Shown here: positions 37,030-45,740 of the stretch, piece after piece
Layout: every line of letters begins with the position of its first letter
Numbering within the stretch: the first letter of the stretch is position 1
Source of the DNA: Actinomadura mexicana
GTDB taxonomy: Bacteria > Actinomycetota > Actinomycetes > Streptosporangiales > Streptosporangiaceae
DNA: 64,000 nucleotides
Direction: 5' to 3'
NCBI RefSeq assembly: GCF_900188105.1
Contig: NZ_FZNP01000002.1
Coordinates: 434,001-498,000 of the forward strand
Program-made: the position numbers and the translations under genes
The notes under the pieces: generated by a model
What the model was told of the DNA's origin: nothing
The model's database searches: none
The model's input: only the letters and a program-made list of their open reading frames with translations

Positions 37030-38046
37030 GTGAACGATATGGTCGATCGGGTGAGCGCGAGAGACACCGACTGGGACGGCGTACGCCTCCATGTGGTCAC
37101 CGGCAAGGGCGGCACGGGCAAGACGACCGTCGCCGCCGCCCTCGCCCTAGCCCTGGCCGCCGGCGGCCGCAAGGTGCTGCTCGTCGAGGTCGAGGGACGC
37201 CAGGGCATCGCCCAGCTCTTCGACTGCCCGCCCCTGCCCTACGAGGAGCGCCGCGTCGCCGTCGCCCCCGACGGCGGGGACGTCCACGCGCTCGCCGTCG
37301 ACACCGAAGAGGCGCTCATCGAGTACCTCGAGATGTTCTACAACCTCAAGCGCGCCGGCAAGGCGATGACCAAGCTCGGCATCGTCGACTTCGTCACCAC
37401 CATCGCCCCCGGCCTGCGCGACGTCATCCTCACCGGCAAGACGTCCGAGTCGGTGCGCCGCAAGAAGAAGGACGGCTCGTTCGTCTACGACGCCGTCGTG
37501 ATGGACGCCCCGCCCACCGGCCGCATCACGAAGTTCCTGAACGTCAACGACGAGGTCTCCGGCCTCGCCAAGGTCGGCCCCGTCCGCAACCACGCCGACA
37601 CCGTGATGAGGGTCGTCCGCAGCCCCGAGACCGCGGTGCACTTCGTCACGCTCCTGGAGGAGATGCCCGTCCAGGAGACGATGGACGGCATCCGCGACCT
37701 CACCGCGGTCGGGCTCCCCGTCGGCGGCGTGATCGTCAACATGGAGCACCAGCCCGTCCTCACCGAGGACGACCTCGCCGTGGCCGCCGCCGGAGCCCTG
37801 GACACCGACGAGATCGTCCGCGGGGTGAAGGCCGCCGGCCTGGAGCACGACGCCGAGTCGATCGCCGCCGTCCTCGCCGGCGAGGCCTCCGACCACGCCC
37901 GCCGCACCGCCCTCCAGCGCCGCGAGAAGGAGCGCCTGGACTCCGTCGACCGGCCCCGCTACACCCTCCCCATGCTCTCCGACGGCATGGACCTGGCCGG
38001 CCTCTACGACCTGGCCGCCGCACTCCGCGACCAGGGCGCCGCATGA
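37030..38046 (+). CDS. ArsA/Get3-like anion-transporting ATPase (Rv3679-like)
   Basis: A 338-residue P-loop NTPase with the deviant Walker A GKGGTGKTT (residues 25-33), the switch segment MDAPPTGRI and LAVDTEEALIEYLEMFYN. First of two consecutive ArsA-like genes, an arrangement conserved in actinobacteria. These resemble Get3/ArsA dimeric ATPases, although they have no arsenite partner here. Starts GTG 37030 or GTG 37051, neither with a clear ribosome site. The second ATPase follows after 107 bp. Confidence 0.9.
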   Translation: MNDMVDRVSARDTDWDGVRLHVVTGKGGTGKTTVAAALALALAAGGRKVLLVEVEGRQGIAQLFDCPPLPYEERRVAVAPDGGDVHALAVDTEEALIEYLEMFYNLKRAGKAMTKLGIVDFVTTIAPGLRDVILTGKTSESVRRKKKDGSFVYDAVVMDAPPTGRITKFLNVNDEVSGLAKVGPVRNHADTVMRVVRSPETAVHFVTLLEEMPVQETMDGIRDLTAVGLPVGGVIVNMEHQPVLTEDDLAVAAAGALDTDEIVRGVKAAGLEHDAESIAAVLAGEASDHARRTALQRREKERLDSVDRPRYTLPMLSDGMDLAGLYDLAAALRDQGAA

Positions 38047-38152
38047 CCGCGCCCGCCCACGCGCTCTCCACCGCCTACGGCCGCCACCGCGGCGTCTCCT
38101 GGGTGAGACTGACCCGCCGTGCGGGCGGGGACCGACCGGCAGAGGTGATCCG

Positions 38153-39316
38153 ATGAGCCAGACCAGCAAGACCCCACCGGTGCTCGACGTCGACGGACTG
38201 CTCGACGACCCGCGCACGAAGATCATCGTGTGCTGCGGCTCGGGCGGCGTCGGCAAGACCACCACGGCCGCCGCGCTCGGCGTCCGCGCCGCCGAGCGCG
38301 GACGGGACGTCGTCGTCCTCACCGTCGACCCGGCGCGCCGCCTCGCGCAGTCCATGGGCCTGTCGGAGCTCGACAACAACCCGCGCCGGATCGAGATCGA
38401 CGGCGAGTGCGAGGGCGAGCTGCACGCCATGATGCTCGACATGAAGCGGACCTTCGACGAGATCGTCGAGGCGCACGCCGACCCGGACCGGGCCAAGCAG
38501 ATCCTCGCCAACCCCTTCTACCAGTCGCTGTCGTCCAGCCTGTCGGGCACGCAGGAGTACATGGCGATGGAGAAGCTCGGGCAGCTGCACCGCTCCGGTG
38601 CCTGGGACCTGATCATCGTCGACACCCCGCCGTCCCGGAACGCGCTGGACTTCCTGGACGCCCCCGAGCGGATGGGCCGCTTCCTCGACGGCCGCTTCAT
38701 GAAGATCCTCGCCGCCCCGGCCAAGACCGGCGGCCGCTTCGGCGTCAAGGTGATCAGCGCCGGGTTCGGCGTGTTCACCGGCGTCATCAACAAGGTCCTC
38801 GGCGTCCAGCTGCTGCGCGACGTCCAGACGTTCGTCGCCGCCTTCGACACCATGTTCGGCGGGTTCCGGGAGCGCGCCGAGAAGACGTTCAAGCTCCTGC
38901 AGACCCCGGGCACCGCGTTCCTCGTCGTCGCCGCGCCCGAGCCCGACGCCCTGCGCGAGGCGTCCTACTTCGTCGAACGCCTCGCCGAGGAGCGGATGCC
39001 GCTCGCCGGACTGGTGGTCAACCGCGTCCACGAGTCCGCCGGCGACGTCATCTCGGCGGCCCGCAGCCAGGCCGCCGCCGAGACGCTGGAGGAGCGCGGC
39101 GAGCACACGCTGACCGCGGCCCTGCTGCGCCTGCACACCGACCGCATGCAGCTGGCCGCCCGCGAGGAACGCCTTCGCGACCACTTCGCGTCCACGCACC
39201 CGACCGTGCCGGTCACGGCCGTCCCGGCGCAGGCGGAGGACGTCCACGACCTGGACGGCCTGCGCCAGGTGGGCGAAGACCTGGCCGCCCCCGCCGCGTC
39301 CCCCACCGCCGCCTGA
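38153..39316 (+). CDS. ArsA/Get3-like ATPase, second paralogue (Rv3680-like)
   Basis: A 387-residue ArsA-like ATPase: CGSGGVGKTTTAAALGVRAA (P-loop, residues 29-37; the signature Lys of deviant Walker A is Ser here), TVDPARRLAQSMGL, IIVDTPPSRNALDFLDAP. Together with the preceding gene it probably forms a heteromeric ATPase; absence of the signature Lys in this subunit suggests that the two are not equivalent. A 14-bp bidirectional terminator lies 100 bp downstream. Confidence 0.92.
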   Translation: MSQTSKTPPVLDVDGLLDDPRTKIIVCCGSGGVGKTTTAAALGVRAAERGRDVVVLTVDPARRLAQSMGLSELDNNPRRIEIDGECEGELHAMMLDMKRTFDEIVEAHADPDRAKQILANPFYQSLSSSLSGTQEYMAMEKLGQLHRSGAWDLIIVDTPPSRNALDFLDAPERMGRFLDGRFMKILAAPAKTGGRFGVKVISAGFGVFTGVINKVLGVQLLRDVQTFVAAFDTMFGGFRERAEKTFKLLQTPGTAFLVVAAPEPDALREASYFVERLAEERMPLAGLVVNRVHESAGDVISAARSQAAAETLEERGEHTLTAALLRLHTDRMQLAAREERLRDHFASTHPTVPVTAVPAQAEDVHDLDGLRQVGEDLAAPAASPTAA

Positions 39317-39418
39317 CGCCCGCCGAAAACCGCACGCGTCCCGGACTCGGACGCCATACCCGGATGTTCTACCCGCTGTGCACTCTGATCAGCGGAAACA
39401 GTCTGAAATGGGCGTGAC

Positions 39419-39454
39419 GGTAGGCCCGTACCCAATTGGTGGTACGGGCCTACC
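39419..39454. terminator. Bidirectional terminator between the ArsA-like gene and whiB
   Basis: Perfect 14-bp stem (GGTAGGCCCGTACC / GGTACGGGCCTACC) with loop CAATTGGT, midway between two convergent genes. Confidence 0.8.
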
Positions 39455-39523
39455 TGCCACGCTTTATTTGGACCGTGCCGGTCCTCGAACCGCTGCCGGA
39501 CGGGCCCCGGGGACCCGTCGAAC

Positions 39524-39853
39524 TCAGCTGGCGACGAGTTCCTCGGTGACGACGAGCTCTTCCTCGTCGATCTCCGCCGACCGCTCGTACTCTTCCTTCG
39601 CGGTCTCCAGCAGGTCGCGCCACGAGCGCACATCCGGCCGCCGCCGCAGCAGGGCCCGACGCTCCCGCTCGGTCATCCCGCCCCACACGCCGAACTCGAT
39701 CCGGTTGTCGAGAGCGTCGGCGAGACACTCCGTGCGCACCGGGCAGCCGCGGCAGATGAGCTTGGCTCGGTTCTGCGCCGCACCCTGCACGAACAGAGCG
39801 TCCGGATCCGCGTTACGGCAGGCGGCGCGGGCGGTCCAATCCGTGATCCACAT
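39524..39853 (-). CDS. WhiB-family [4Fe-4S] transcription factor (WhiB4-like)
   Basis: A 109-residue WhiB protein. Cluster ligands are C12, C34, C37 and C43; the turn motif is GVWGG (55-59), followed by a basic helix ERERRALLRRR. The position between the ArsA-like pair and the penicillin-binding protein gene is that of whiB4 (Rv3681c) in M. tuberculosis. WhiB proteins bind the principal sigma factor and respond to redox state. Divergent from ponA with a 326-bp promoter region. Confidence 0.95.
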   Translation of the reverse strand: MWITDWTARAACRNADPDALFVQGAAQNRAKLICRGCPVRTECLADALDNRIEFGVWGGMTERERRALLRRRPDVRSWRDLLETAKEEYERSAEIDEEELVVTEELVAS

Positions 39854-40179
39854 CTTGGCCCCACTCCCCTAGGGTCTGTGTCGATTTGCGCTCCTTGGCC
39901 GGACGGGCGCGGACGTCAGGCCGCCAAACGAAAGCCGTGGGGAAGAACTTACGGAAGCGAGGGACGTTTCAACAGCCCCCGTTGGGCCCATTCTCGATAT
40001 AGCCCACCGGGGCCATACCGCCGGAACGGACTAGTTACCTGTAGTTGACGCGCCAGACACCGTGCAGGTTGTCACGATGAGGGCATAACGGACGTAGATC
40101 CTGATCAGCCGGTCCGGAAAGCACGAACCGCGGGGGACCTGTCCCTAATGCACTGCTCGTCCCGCGTACCCTAGACCCC
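39854..40179. promoter_or_regulatory. Divergent promoter region whiB / ponA
   Basis: 326 bp with no gene. On the plus strand a TACCCT hexamer at about 40166-40171 stands seven bases before the GTG of ponA, without any Shine-Dalgarno sequence, as expected for a leaderless transcript. On the minus strand no clear whiB promoter could be picked by eye. Confidence 0.45.
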
Positions 40180-42477
40180 GTGCGCGTTGCGAAGAACGAT
40201 CGGGCCCAGGCCGCGTCCACGCTGTTCAGGTTGCTAGGTGCCGGGGTGGTGGCGGGCCTCGTCGTCGCGCTCATCGCGCTTCCCGCCGTAGGCAGCGCCG
40301 GGCTGACCGCCCGCGACGCCGCCAACAACTTCGAGGACATGGACAGCCGGCTCAAGACGACACCGCCGTCCGAGAAGACGGTGATGTACGACGGGAACGG
40401 CAAGCAGGTCGCCACGTTCTTCGACAAGTACCGCGAGTCCGTCCGGCTCGACCAGGTCGCCCCCATCATGCGGCAGGCGATGGTCGACATCGAGGACTCG
40501 CGCTTCTACGAGCACGGCGCGCTCGACCTCAAGGGCACCATCCGCGCGATGGCCTCCAACGTCGAGTCCGAGCAGACGCAGGGCGGCTCCACCCTCACCC
40601 AGCAGTACGTCAAGAACCTCCTGGTCGACAGCGCCAAGACCGAGGAGCAGTACCGCGAGGTCACGGCCCCCACGGTCGGACGCAAGCTGCGCGAGCTCCG
40701 GTACGCCCTCGACATCGAGCAGCGCCTCACCAAGGACCAGATCCTTGAGGGCTACATGAACGTCGCCTACTTCAGCGCCGGCGCGTACGGCGTCCAGGCC
40801 GCGTCCAAGCGGTACTTCAGCATCCCCGCGTCCAAGCTGGGGCTCGGCGAGGCCGCCCTGCTCGCCGGCATCACCCAGAACCCCACCGCCTTCGACCCCA
40901 TCCGCAACCCCAAGGACGCACGCAAGCGGCGCGACGTCGTCCTCTACCGGATGGCGCAGCTCGGCCACATCACCAAGGCGCAGGCCGACGCGGAGGCCGC
41001 CAAGCCGATCCAGCTGAACCGCACCGACCCGGTCGGCGGCTGCGAGACCAGCAAGGCCCCGTACTTCTGCGAGTACGTGAAGTACGACATGCTCAACATC
41101 CTGTCGAACGGCAAGTACTGGCAGCTCAAGCCGAAGCAGCAGCAGAACGTCGTCAACAAGCTGAACCGCGGCGGCTACACCATCCGCACCACGCTCGACA
41201 TGGACGACCAGCACGCCGTCGACAGGGCCCTGCGCGGCACCGTCGCCCCCGGCGGCAACCGCGTCGGCGCCGAGGCGATGGTCGAGCCCGGGACGGGCAA
41301 GGTCCGGGCCATCGGGCTGAGCAAGCGGTACGGCGCCGGCAAGGGCCGGACGACCATCAACCTGCCCGCCGACTCCGCGCACGGCGGCGGAAGCGGCGTC
41401 TCGGCGGGCTCGACGTTCAAGGTCTTCACCCTCGCCGCCGCCATCGACCAGGGCATCCCGGTCAGCACGACCATCAACTCCCCGCAGAAGACCACGGTCA
41501 GCGGGTTCCAGCCGTGCCGCTACACCGGGATGTACGACGGCAAGAAGGTCAAGAACGCCATGATCGGCGGCGGCTCCTGGACGCTGAAGAACGCCGGCGA
41601 CAGCGAGCAGGGCAACTTCGACCTGAAGACCGGCACCTGGCACTCGGTCAACACCTTCTACGCCGTCCTGGAGAAGCGCGTCGGCGTCTGCAACGCCGTC
41701 AAGATGGCCGAGAAGTTCGGGATGAAGCAGGCCACCGGCGACCCCCTGGCGCCGAACCCGTCCCAGGTCCTCGGCGTCAACGACATCGACATGGTGCACC
41801 TCGCCGCCGCCTACGCCGGCTTCGCCGCCCGCGGCAAGTACTGCGCCCCCGTCTCGGTGACCGAGGTCGTCGACCCCGAGGGCAAGAAGCTCAAGCTGCC
41901 CAAGCAGGACTGCCACCAGGCCCTCGACCAGGACGTCGCCGACAAGGTGAACTCGATCCTGCAGGGCGTCCTCACCAAGGGCACCGCCGCCGGACGCAGC
42001 ATCGGACGTCCCGCCGCCGGCAAGACCGGAACCTGTGAAGAGTTCACCTGCGCCGTGTTCGCCGGGTTCACCCCGAACCTCGCCGCCGCCACCGCCTACT
42101 GGGACTTCCGCGGCCCCTTCCAGTACAAGGTCTACGGCGTCTACGGCGCCGACATCCCCGGCGGCATGTGGCAGCAGTCCATGCGCAACGCCCTGGCGGG
42201 CAAGCCCGCGCCCGGCTTCCAGACCCCGACCCGCGACTTCGGCGACACCACGAACGTCCCGCAGGTGAAGGGCCTCACGATCGCGGCCGCCACCGCCAAG
42301 CTCAAGGGCGCCGACCTGAAGGTGCAGGTCGCGTCCGGCTCCGTCGACTCCGACCAGCCGAAGGGCACGGTCGTGTCCACCTCGCCCGACGCGGGCAGCT
42401 CCGTCCCGCCCGGCACCACCGTCATCCTCTACGTGAGCGGCGGCGGCAAGAAGCGCGGCGGCCGAGGGCCGCACTAG
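40180..42477 (+). CDS. ponA: Bifunctional class A penicillin-binding protein with PASTA domain (PonA2-like)
   Basis: A 765-residue peptidoglycan synthase with one N-terminal membrane anchor. Glycosyltransferase domain: EDSRFYEHGALD (catalytic Glu about 103) and GGSTLTQQYVKNLL. Transpeptidase: SAGSTFK (Ser about 406), SVN (about 488) and KTGT (about 614). One PASTA domain at residues 692-757, followed by a basic tail. The order of domains is that of mycobacterial PonA2. GTG 40180 has no ribosome site and may be leaderless. A strong terminator follows. Confidence 0.96.
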   Translation: MRVAKNDRAQAASTLFRLLGAGVVAGLVVALIALPAVGSAGLTARDAANNFEDMDSRLKTTPPSEKTVMYDGNGKQVATFFDKYRESVRLDQVAPIMRQAMVDIEDSRFYEHGALDLKGTIRAMASNVESEQTQGGSTLTQQYVKNLLVDSAKTEEQYREVTAPTVGRKLRELRYALDIEQRLTKDQILEGYMNVAYFSAGAYGVQAASKRYFSIPASKLGLGEAALLAGITQNPTAFDPIRNPKDARKRRDVVLYRMAQLGHITKAQADAEAAKPIQLNRTDPVGGCETSKAPYFCEYVKYDMLNILSNGKYWQLKPKQQQNVVNKLNRGGYTIRTTLDMDDQHAVDRALRGTVAPGGNRVGAEAMVEPGTGKVRAIGLSKRYGAGKGRTTINLPADSAHGGGSGVSAGSTFKVFTLAAAIDQGIPVSTTINSPQKTTVSGFQPCRYTGMYDGKKVKNAMIGGGSWTLKNAGDSEQGNFDLKTGTWHSVNTFYAVLEKRVGVCNAVKMAEKFGMKQATGDPLAPNPSQVLGVNDIDMVHLAAAYAGFAARGKYCAPVSVTEVVDPEGKKLKLPKQDCHQALDQDVADKVNSILQGVLTKGTAAGRSIGRPAAGKTGTCEEFTCAVFAGFTPNLAAATAYWDFRGPFQYKVYGVYGADIPGGMWQQSMRNALAGKPAPGFQTPTRDFGDTTNVPQVKGLTIAAATAKLKGADLKVQVASGSVDSDQPKGTVVSTSPDAGSSVPPGTTVILYVSGGGKKRGGRGPH

Positions 42478-42490
42478 GGCGACTGACGCG

Positions 42491-42519
42491 AAAGGGCCCG
42501 GCGCCACGCCGGGCCCTTT
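42491..42519. terminator. Bidirectional terminator between ponA and yqeY
   Basis: Perfect 13-bp stem (AAAGGGCCCGGCG and complement), 3-base loop, ending CTTTCTCATT on the plus strand. It separates two convergent genes that end at 42477 and 42521. Confidence 0.9.
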
Positions 42520-42520
42520 C

Positions 42521-42973
42521 TCATTCCGCGAGCTGCCGCTTCACCTCCGCCGCGACGCGCCCGCCCTCCGCACGCCCGGCCACCTTCGGATTCACCGACT
42601 TCATGACCTGCCCCATCGCGCGAGGCCCCGACGCGCCCGTCTCGGCGATCGCGTCCGCCACCAGCGCAGTCAGCTCCTCGCCGGACAGCTGCGCGGGCAG
42701 GTACCCCTCCAGGACCTCGCCCTCGTCCCGCTCCGCCTGCGCCTGCGCCTCGCGCCCCGCGTCACCGAACGCCGTCGCGGCCTCCCGCCGCTTCTTCGCC
42801 TCCCGCGTGAGCACCTTCACGACGTCGTCGTCGGAAAGCGTGCGCGACTGCCTGCCGGCGACCTCCTCGTTCTTCACCGCCGTGAGCACCATGCGCAGCG
42901 TGCGCGTCCGCAGCTCGTCGCGCGCCTTCATCGCGGACGACAGATCGCTCTCCAGCTTCTCCTTCAGGGTCAT
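42521..42973 (-). CDS. GatB/YqeY domain-containing protein
   Basis: A 150-residue YqeY-like protein: TLKEKLESDLSSAMKARDELRTRTLRM, EGYLPAQLS and MGQVMKSVNPKVAGRAEGGRVA are strong family signatures. Related to the tail domain of GatB (tRNA amidotransferase) but standing alone; function unproven. ATG 42973 is chosen over 42985, since the protein then begins at the usual MTLKEKL. Confidence 0.95.
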   Translation of the reverse strand: MTLKEKLESDLSSAMKARDELRTRTLRMVLTAVKNEEVAGRQSRTLSDDDVVKVLTREAKKRREAATAFGDAGREAQAQAERDEGEVLEGYLPAQLSGEELTALVADAIAETGASGPRAMGQVMKSVNPKVAGRAEGGRVAAEVKRQLAE

Positions 42974-43067
42974 GCCCCACATCATGCCCGTCCGCGACCT
43001 TCCGCCTCATCAGGATTACCGACCGGTGCCCATGTCTGAAAGCATGGAACCCTGAGAAGGGAGAGCC

Positions 43068-43967
43068 GTGCGAAAGATCCACGCCGTACCGCTGGGAGTG
43101 CTGGGCGCGGGCGCCGCGACCTTCGGGTACGCCTCGCTGATCGAGCGGAACTGGTTCCGCCTCCGCCGCTTCGACGTGCCGGTGCTGCCGCCGGGCCGCC
43201 CCCCGGTGAAGATCCTGCACATCTCCGACGCGCACCTCACGCCCGGGCGGTCCCGCCTGATCCACTGGGTCCGGTCGCTGGACGCCCTGGAGCCCGACCT
43301 CGTCGTCAACACCGGCGACACCCTCTCCCACCGCGACGCCATCGGCCCCTTCCTGGACGCCCTCGGCCCCCTCCTCGACCGCCCCGGCGTCTTCGTCTAC
43401 GGCTCCAACGACCTGTACTCCCCGGTCCTGAAGAACCCGCTCCGCTACATCTGGCGCACGAGCAAGTCCGACTACGGCCGCCGCCGCCGCGAGCCCGACC
43501 TCCCCTACCGCGAGCTCGGCTCCTCCCTCCAGGCCGCGGGCTGGCTCGACCTCAACAACCGCATCGGCCGCCTCAAGGTCGGCGAACTGGACGTCGAGTT
43601 CGGCGGCATCGACGACTCCCACATCAACCGGGACCGCTACGACAAGATCGCCGGCCCGGTCGACCCCCAGGCCGACGTCCACCTCGGCATCATGCACTCC
43701 CCGGAACCCCGCAACCTCGACCGCTTCACCGCCGACGGCTACGACCTCCTCCTGGCCGGCCACACCCACGGCGGCCAGGTCTGCGTCCCCTTCTACGGCG
43801 CCCTGGCCACCAACTGCGGCATCGACCGCCCCCGCGTGAAGGGCCTCCACAAACACCGCGGCTCCTGGCTCCACGTCTCCGCGGGCCTGGGCACGTCCCC
43901 CAAGGCCCCCATGCGCTTCTGCTGCCCGCCCGAGGCCTCCCTGCTCACCCTCGTCCCCCGACGGTGA
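43068..43967 (+). CDS. Membrane-associated metallophosphoesterase
   Basis: A 299-residue calcineurin-like phosphoesterase. Metal motifs: HISDAHL, NTGDTLS, GSND and AGHTHGGQ. The N-terminus has a short hydrophobic segment (AVPLGVLGAGAATFGYASL) that may anchor it in the membrane, as in YkuE-like enzymes. GTG 43068 follows AAGGGAG. The conserved place after ponA equals Rv3683. Overlaps the following gene by four bases. Confidence 0.94.
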   Translation: MRKIHAVPLGVLGAGAATFGYASLIERNWFRLRRFDVPVLPPGRPPVKILHISDAHLTPGRSRLIHWVRSLDALEPDLVVNTGDTLSHRDAIGPFLDALGPLLDRPGVFVYGSNDLYSPVLKNPLRYIWRTSKSDYGRRRREPDLPYRELGSSLQAAGWLDLNNRIGRLKVGELDVEFGGIDDSHINRDRYDKIAGPVDPQADVHLGIMHSPEPRNLDRFTADGYDLLLAGHTHGGQVCVPFYGALATNCGIDRPRVKGLHKHRGSWLHVSAGLGTSPKAPMRFCCPPEASLLTLVPRR

Positions 43968-44590
43968 ACTGGAAGACCGCCCCTTTCCTACCCGCCTTGT
44001 ACGACCTCGCCGTCCAGAACCGCGCCCTCTCCCGCCTGGGAGCCCGCGCCCTCTGGAACTACGACATAGCCCACCTCCACGAACTCATCGCCGCCCAGGA
44101 CCCCTCGGCCCTAACCCTGGACATCCCCTGCGGCGGAGGCCTGGCCATACGCGACAACCCCCGCCACGTAGCAGCCGACCTCTCCCGGACCATGCTCAAG
44201 AGGGCCCGCCGCAAGACGACAACCCTCGTCCAGGCAGACATCTACAACCTCCCCTTCCCCACCTCCACCTTCGACCGGTGCCTCACCTACAACGGCCTCC
44301 ACTGCCTGGAGGACCCACCAGCCGCCCTCAAGGAACTGACCCGAGTCCTACGCCCAGGCGGCACCCTCCAAGGCGCGACCGTCGTCAAGGGCGCCGGCCG
44401 AGACCCCCTGATCGAGCTCCTCCAACACCAAGGCGCCTTCGGCAACCCGGGAACGGCCACCGACCTCCGAACCTGGCTGGAGACCGCCGCCCTGACCAAC
44501 ATCACCCTCACTCCCTCCGGCGCCGTGACCGCCTTCACCGCCCGAAAAACAGGGACGCAGCACTCCCCAGCATCCGCTAAGGTGGACTAG
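43964..44590 (+). CDS. Class I SAM-dependent methyltransferase
   Basis: A 208-residue methyltransferase: LTLDIPCGGGLAI (motif I; Gly-rich SAM loop), ADLSRTMLKRARRK, ADIYNLPFPTSTFDRC and RVLRPGGTLQGATVVKG match Methyltransf_11/25 proteins of the UbiE/menaquinone type. GTG 43964 overlaps the phosphoesterase stop (GTGA). Codon use is slightly less GC-biased than its neighbours (several CTA, ATA). Substrate unknown. The gene ends 37 bp before tRNA-Pro. Confidence 0.9.
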   Translation: MNWKTAPFLPALYDLAVQNRALSRLGARALWNYDIAHLHELIAAQDPSALTLDIPCGGGLAIRDNPRHVAADLSRTMLKRARRKTTTLVQADIYNLPFPTSTFDRCLTYNGLHCLEDPPAALKELTRVLRPGGTLQGATVVKGAGRDPLIELLQHQGAFGNPGTATDLRTWLETAALTNITLTPSGAVTAFTARKTGTQHSPASAKVD

Positions 44591-44627
44591 GCGCCGGGAG
44601 AACGTACAACTCCCGGGCAGCCACCAC

Positions 44628-44701
44628 CGGGGTGTAGCGCAGCTTGGCAGCGCGCTTCGTTCGGGACGAAGAGGTCGTGGGTTCAAATCCCGCCACCCCG
44701 A
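44628..44701 (+). tRNA. tRNA-Pro (CGG)
   Basis: 74-nt cloverleaf: acceptor CGGGGTG/CACCCCG with discriminator A, D arm around AGCTTGGCAG, anticodon arm CTTCG-TTCGGGA-CGAAG giving anticodon CGG with G37, and T arm GTGGG-TTCAAAT-CCCGC. CCA is not encoded. Decodes CCG. The 3' half of tRNA-Pro genes is a frequent integration site for actinomycete elements, and mobile DNA begins just beyond it. Confidence 0.97.
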
Positions 44702-44718
44702 CAGAAAACGCCAGATCA

Positions 44719-44750
44719 GAGGCCGGTTCTCCTCCACGGAGACCGGCCTC
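44719..44750 (+). terminator. Intrinsic terminator after tRNA-Pro
   Basis: Stem GAGGCCGGT...ACCGGCCTC with extra inner pairing, followed by AAGATCTTTT. A standard hairpin plus short T-run, 18 bp behind the tRNA. Confidence 0.75.
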
Positions 44751-45740
44751 AAGATCTTTTGACCCCCATCTGACCCCGACCCTAGCCGTGACCCCGCGAC
44801 CTCCAGGGTCACGCACCATCACCAACCGGCCACAGCCCAGGCGCGCCGACACCCATCTGAACCATTGCTTCTGCCGCTCGCACCACCCGTTCCATTCCGC
44901 TCCTGCCTCTTTCGGGGCAGCGTCCAGCGGACAGCCCCAGGCTGCCAGCCCGCGAACATGGACGTAGGTGCATGAGCCGAGATTGTGCTCCTATCCAGTG
45001 AACGCCGACTGCCCGTCGGGCAGCAGGGAGCTCGCCAACGGATCCTGCGTCAGCGGCCACAAAGTGGTCTAGCTCATCACCGCCCTTTGCGTTGGGCATG
45101 ATCCAAGGCAAGGACTCCGGTGAGCCCACTGTCGCCTCGGCATGCCGCCGAACCACGTGATTAGGCGGTGTGGGTTGCCGCCGGCCGCCGACAGGGCGAC
45201 CTACTGGATGGGGCGGCCGGACTCCGGTGAACGCGTGGACCTAATCGAAGATCCTGCCGAGCACGTGTGAGTGGTCGGTCTTGTAACTGATGAGCATGGC
45301 CAGGGACTCGGACGGCACGTGGACGCTCTGGCGTGGCCACACCCGCGAGTCCGATCGGCGGTGCATCCGCCTTGACCCGCCGGACATCCTGCTGCCCACA
45401 GCTGAGTCCCTGAAGTCACCTGGGCCGTCGCGACTGTGACGGCCCAGGCTCGGCGACCTCGATGGTCTGAAGGCACCGGCCATTCCGGCCTGCCCCTCGA
45501 CGAGCACGACCGTGCAGCGGGGCTGCTGCTGGCATCGACCGCCGGGGCTAGCCTGAGGCAGCGTCATCCCTTACCGCCATAGCCGAACACGAATAGACCG
45601 GCTTCTTGGTGCTCTCCTGCGCCCGCTCAAGGCGCCGCTCAACAACCTCTTGCCTCGCATCCACCAGTACGACCCCTTATATGGACGTGGAACTGACGGT
45701 TGTGTAGCGGCTGTCTTCAGGAGCCCTAGCCTCCTACTTA
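44751..45740. other. Gene-poor start of the mobile region
   Basis: About 990 bp without a convincing gene, although an integrase would be expected here if the element were intact. Frames are short and broken. A hairpin with 11-bp arms (CCTGGGCCGTC) at 45419-45448 may terminate leftward or rightward transcription. The segment is probably the degraded left end of an element inserted at tRNA-Pro. Confidence 0.5.

Noticed and set aside
44577..44852. Minus-strand frame covering tRNA-Pro (contains GVAGFEPTTSSSRT)
   Set aside because: This is the well-known false protein produced by translating the antisense of tRNA-Pro.
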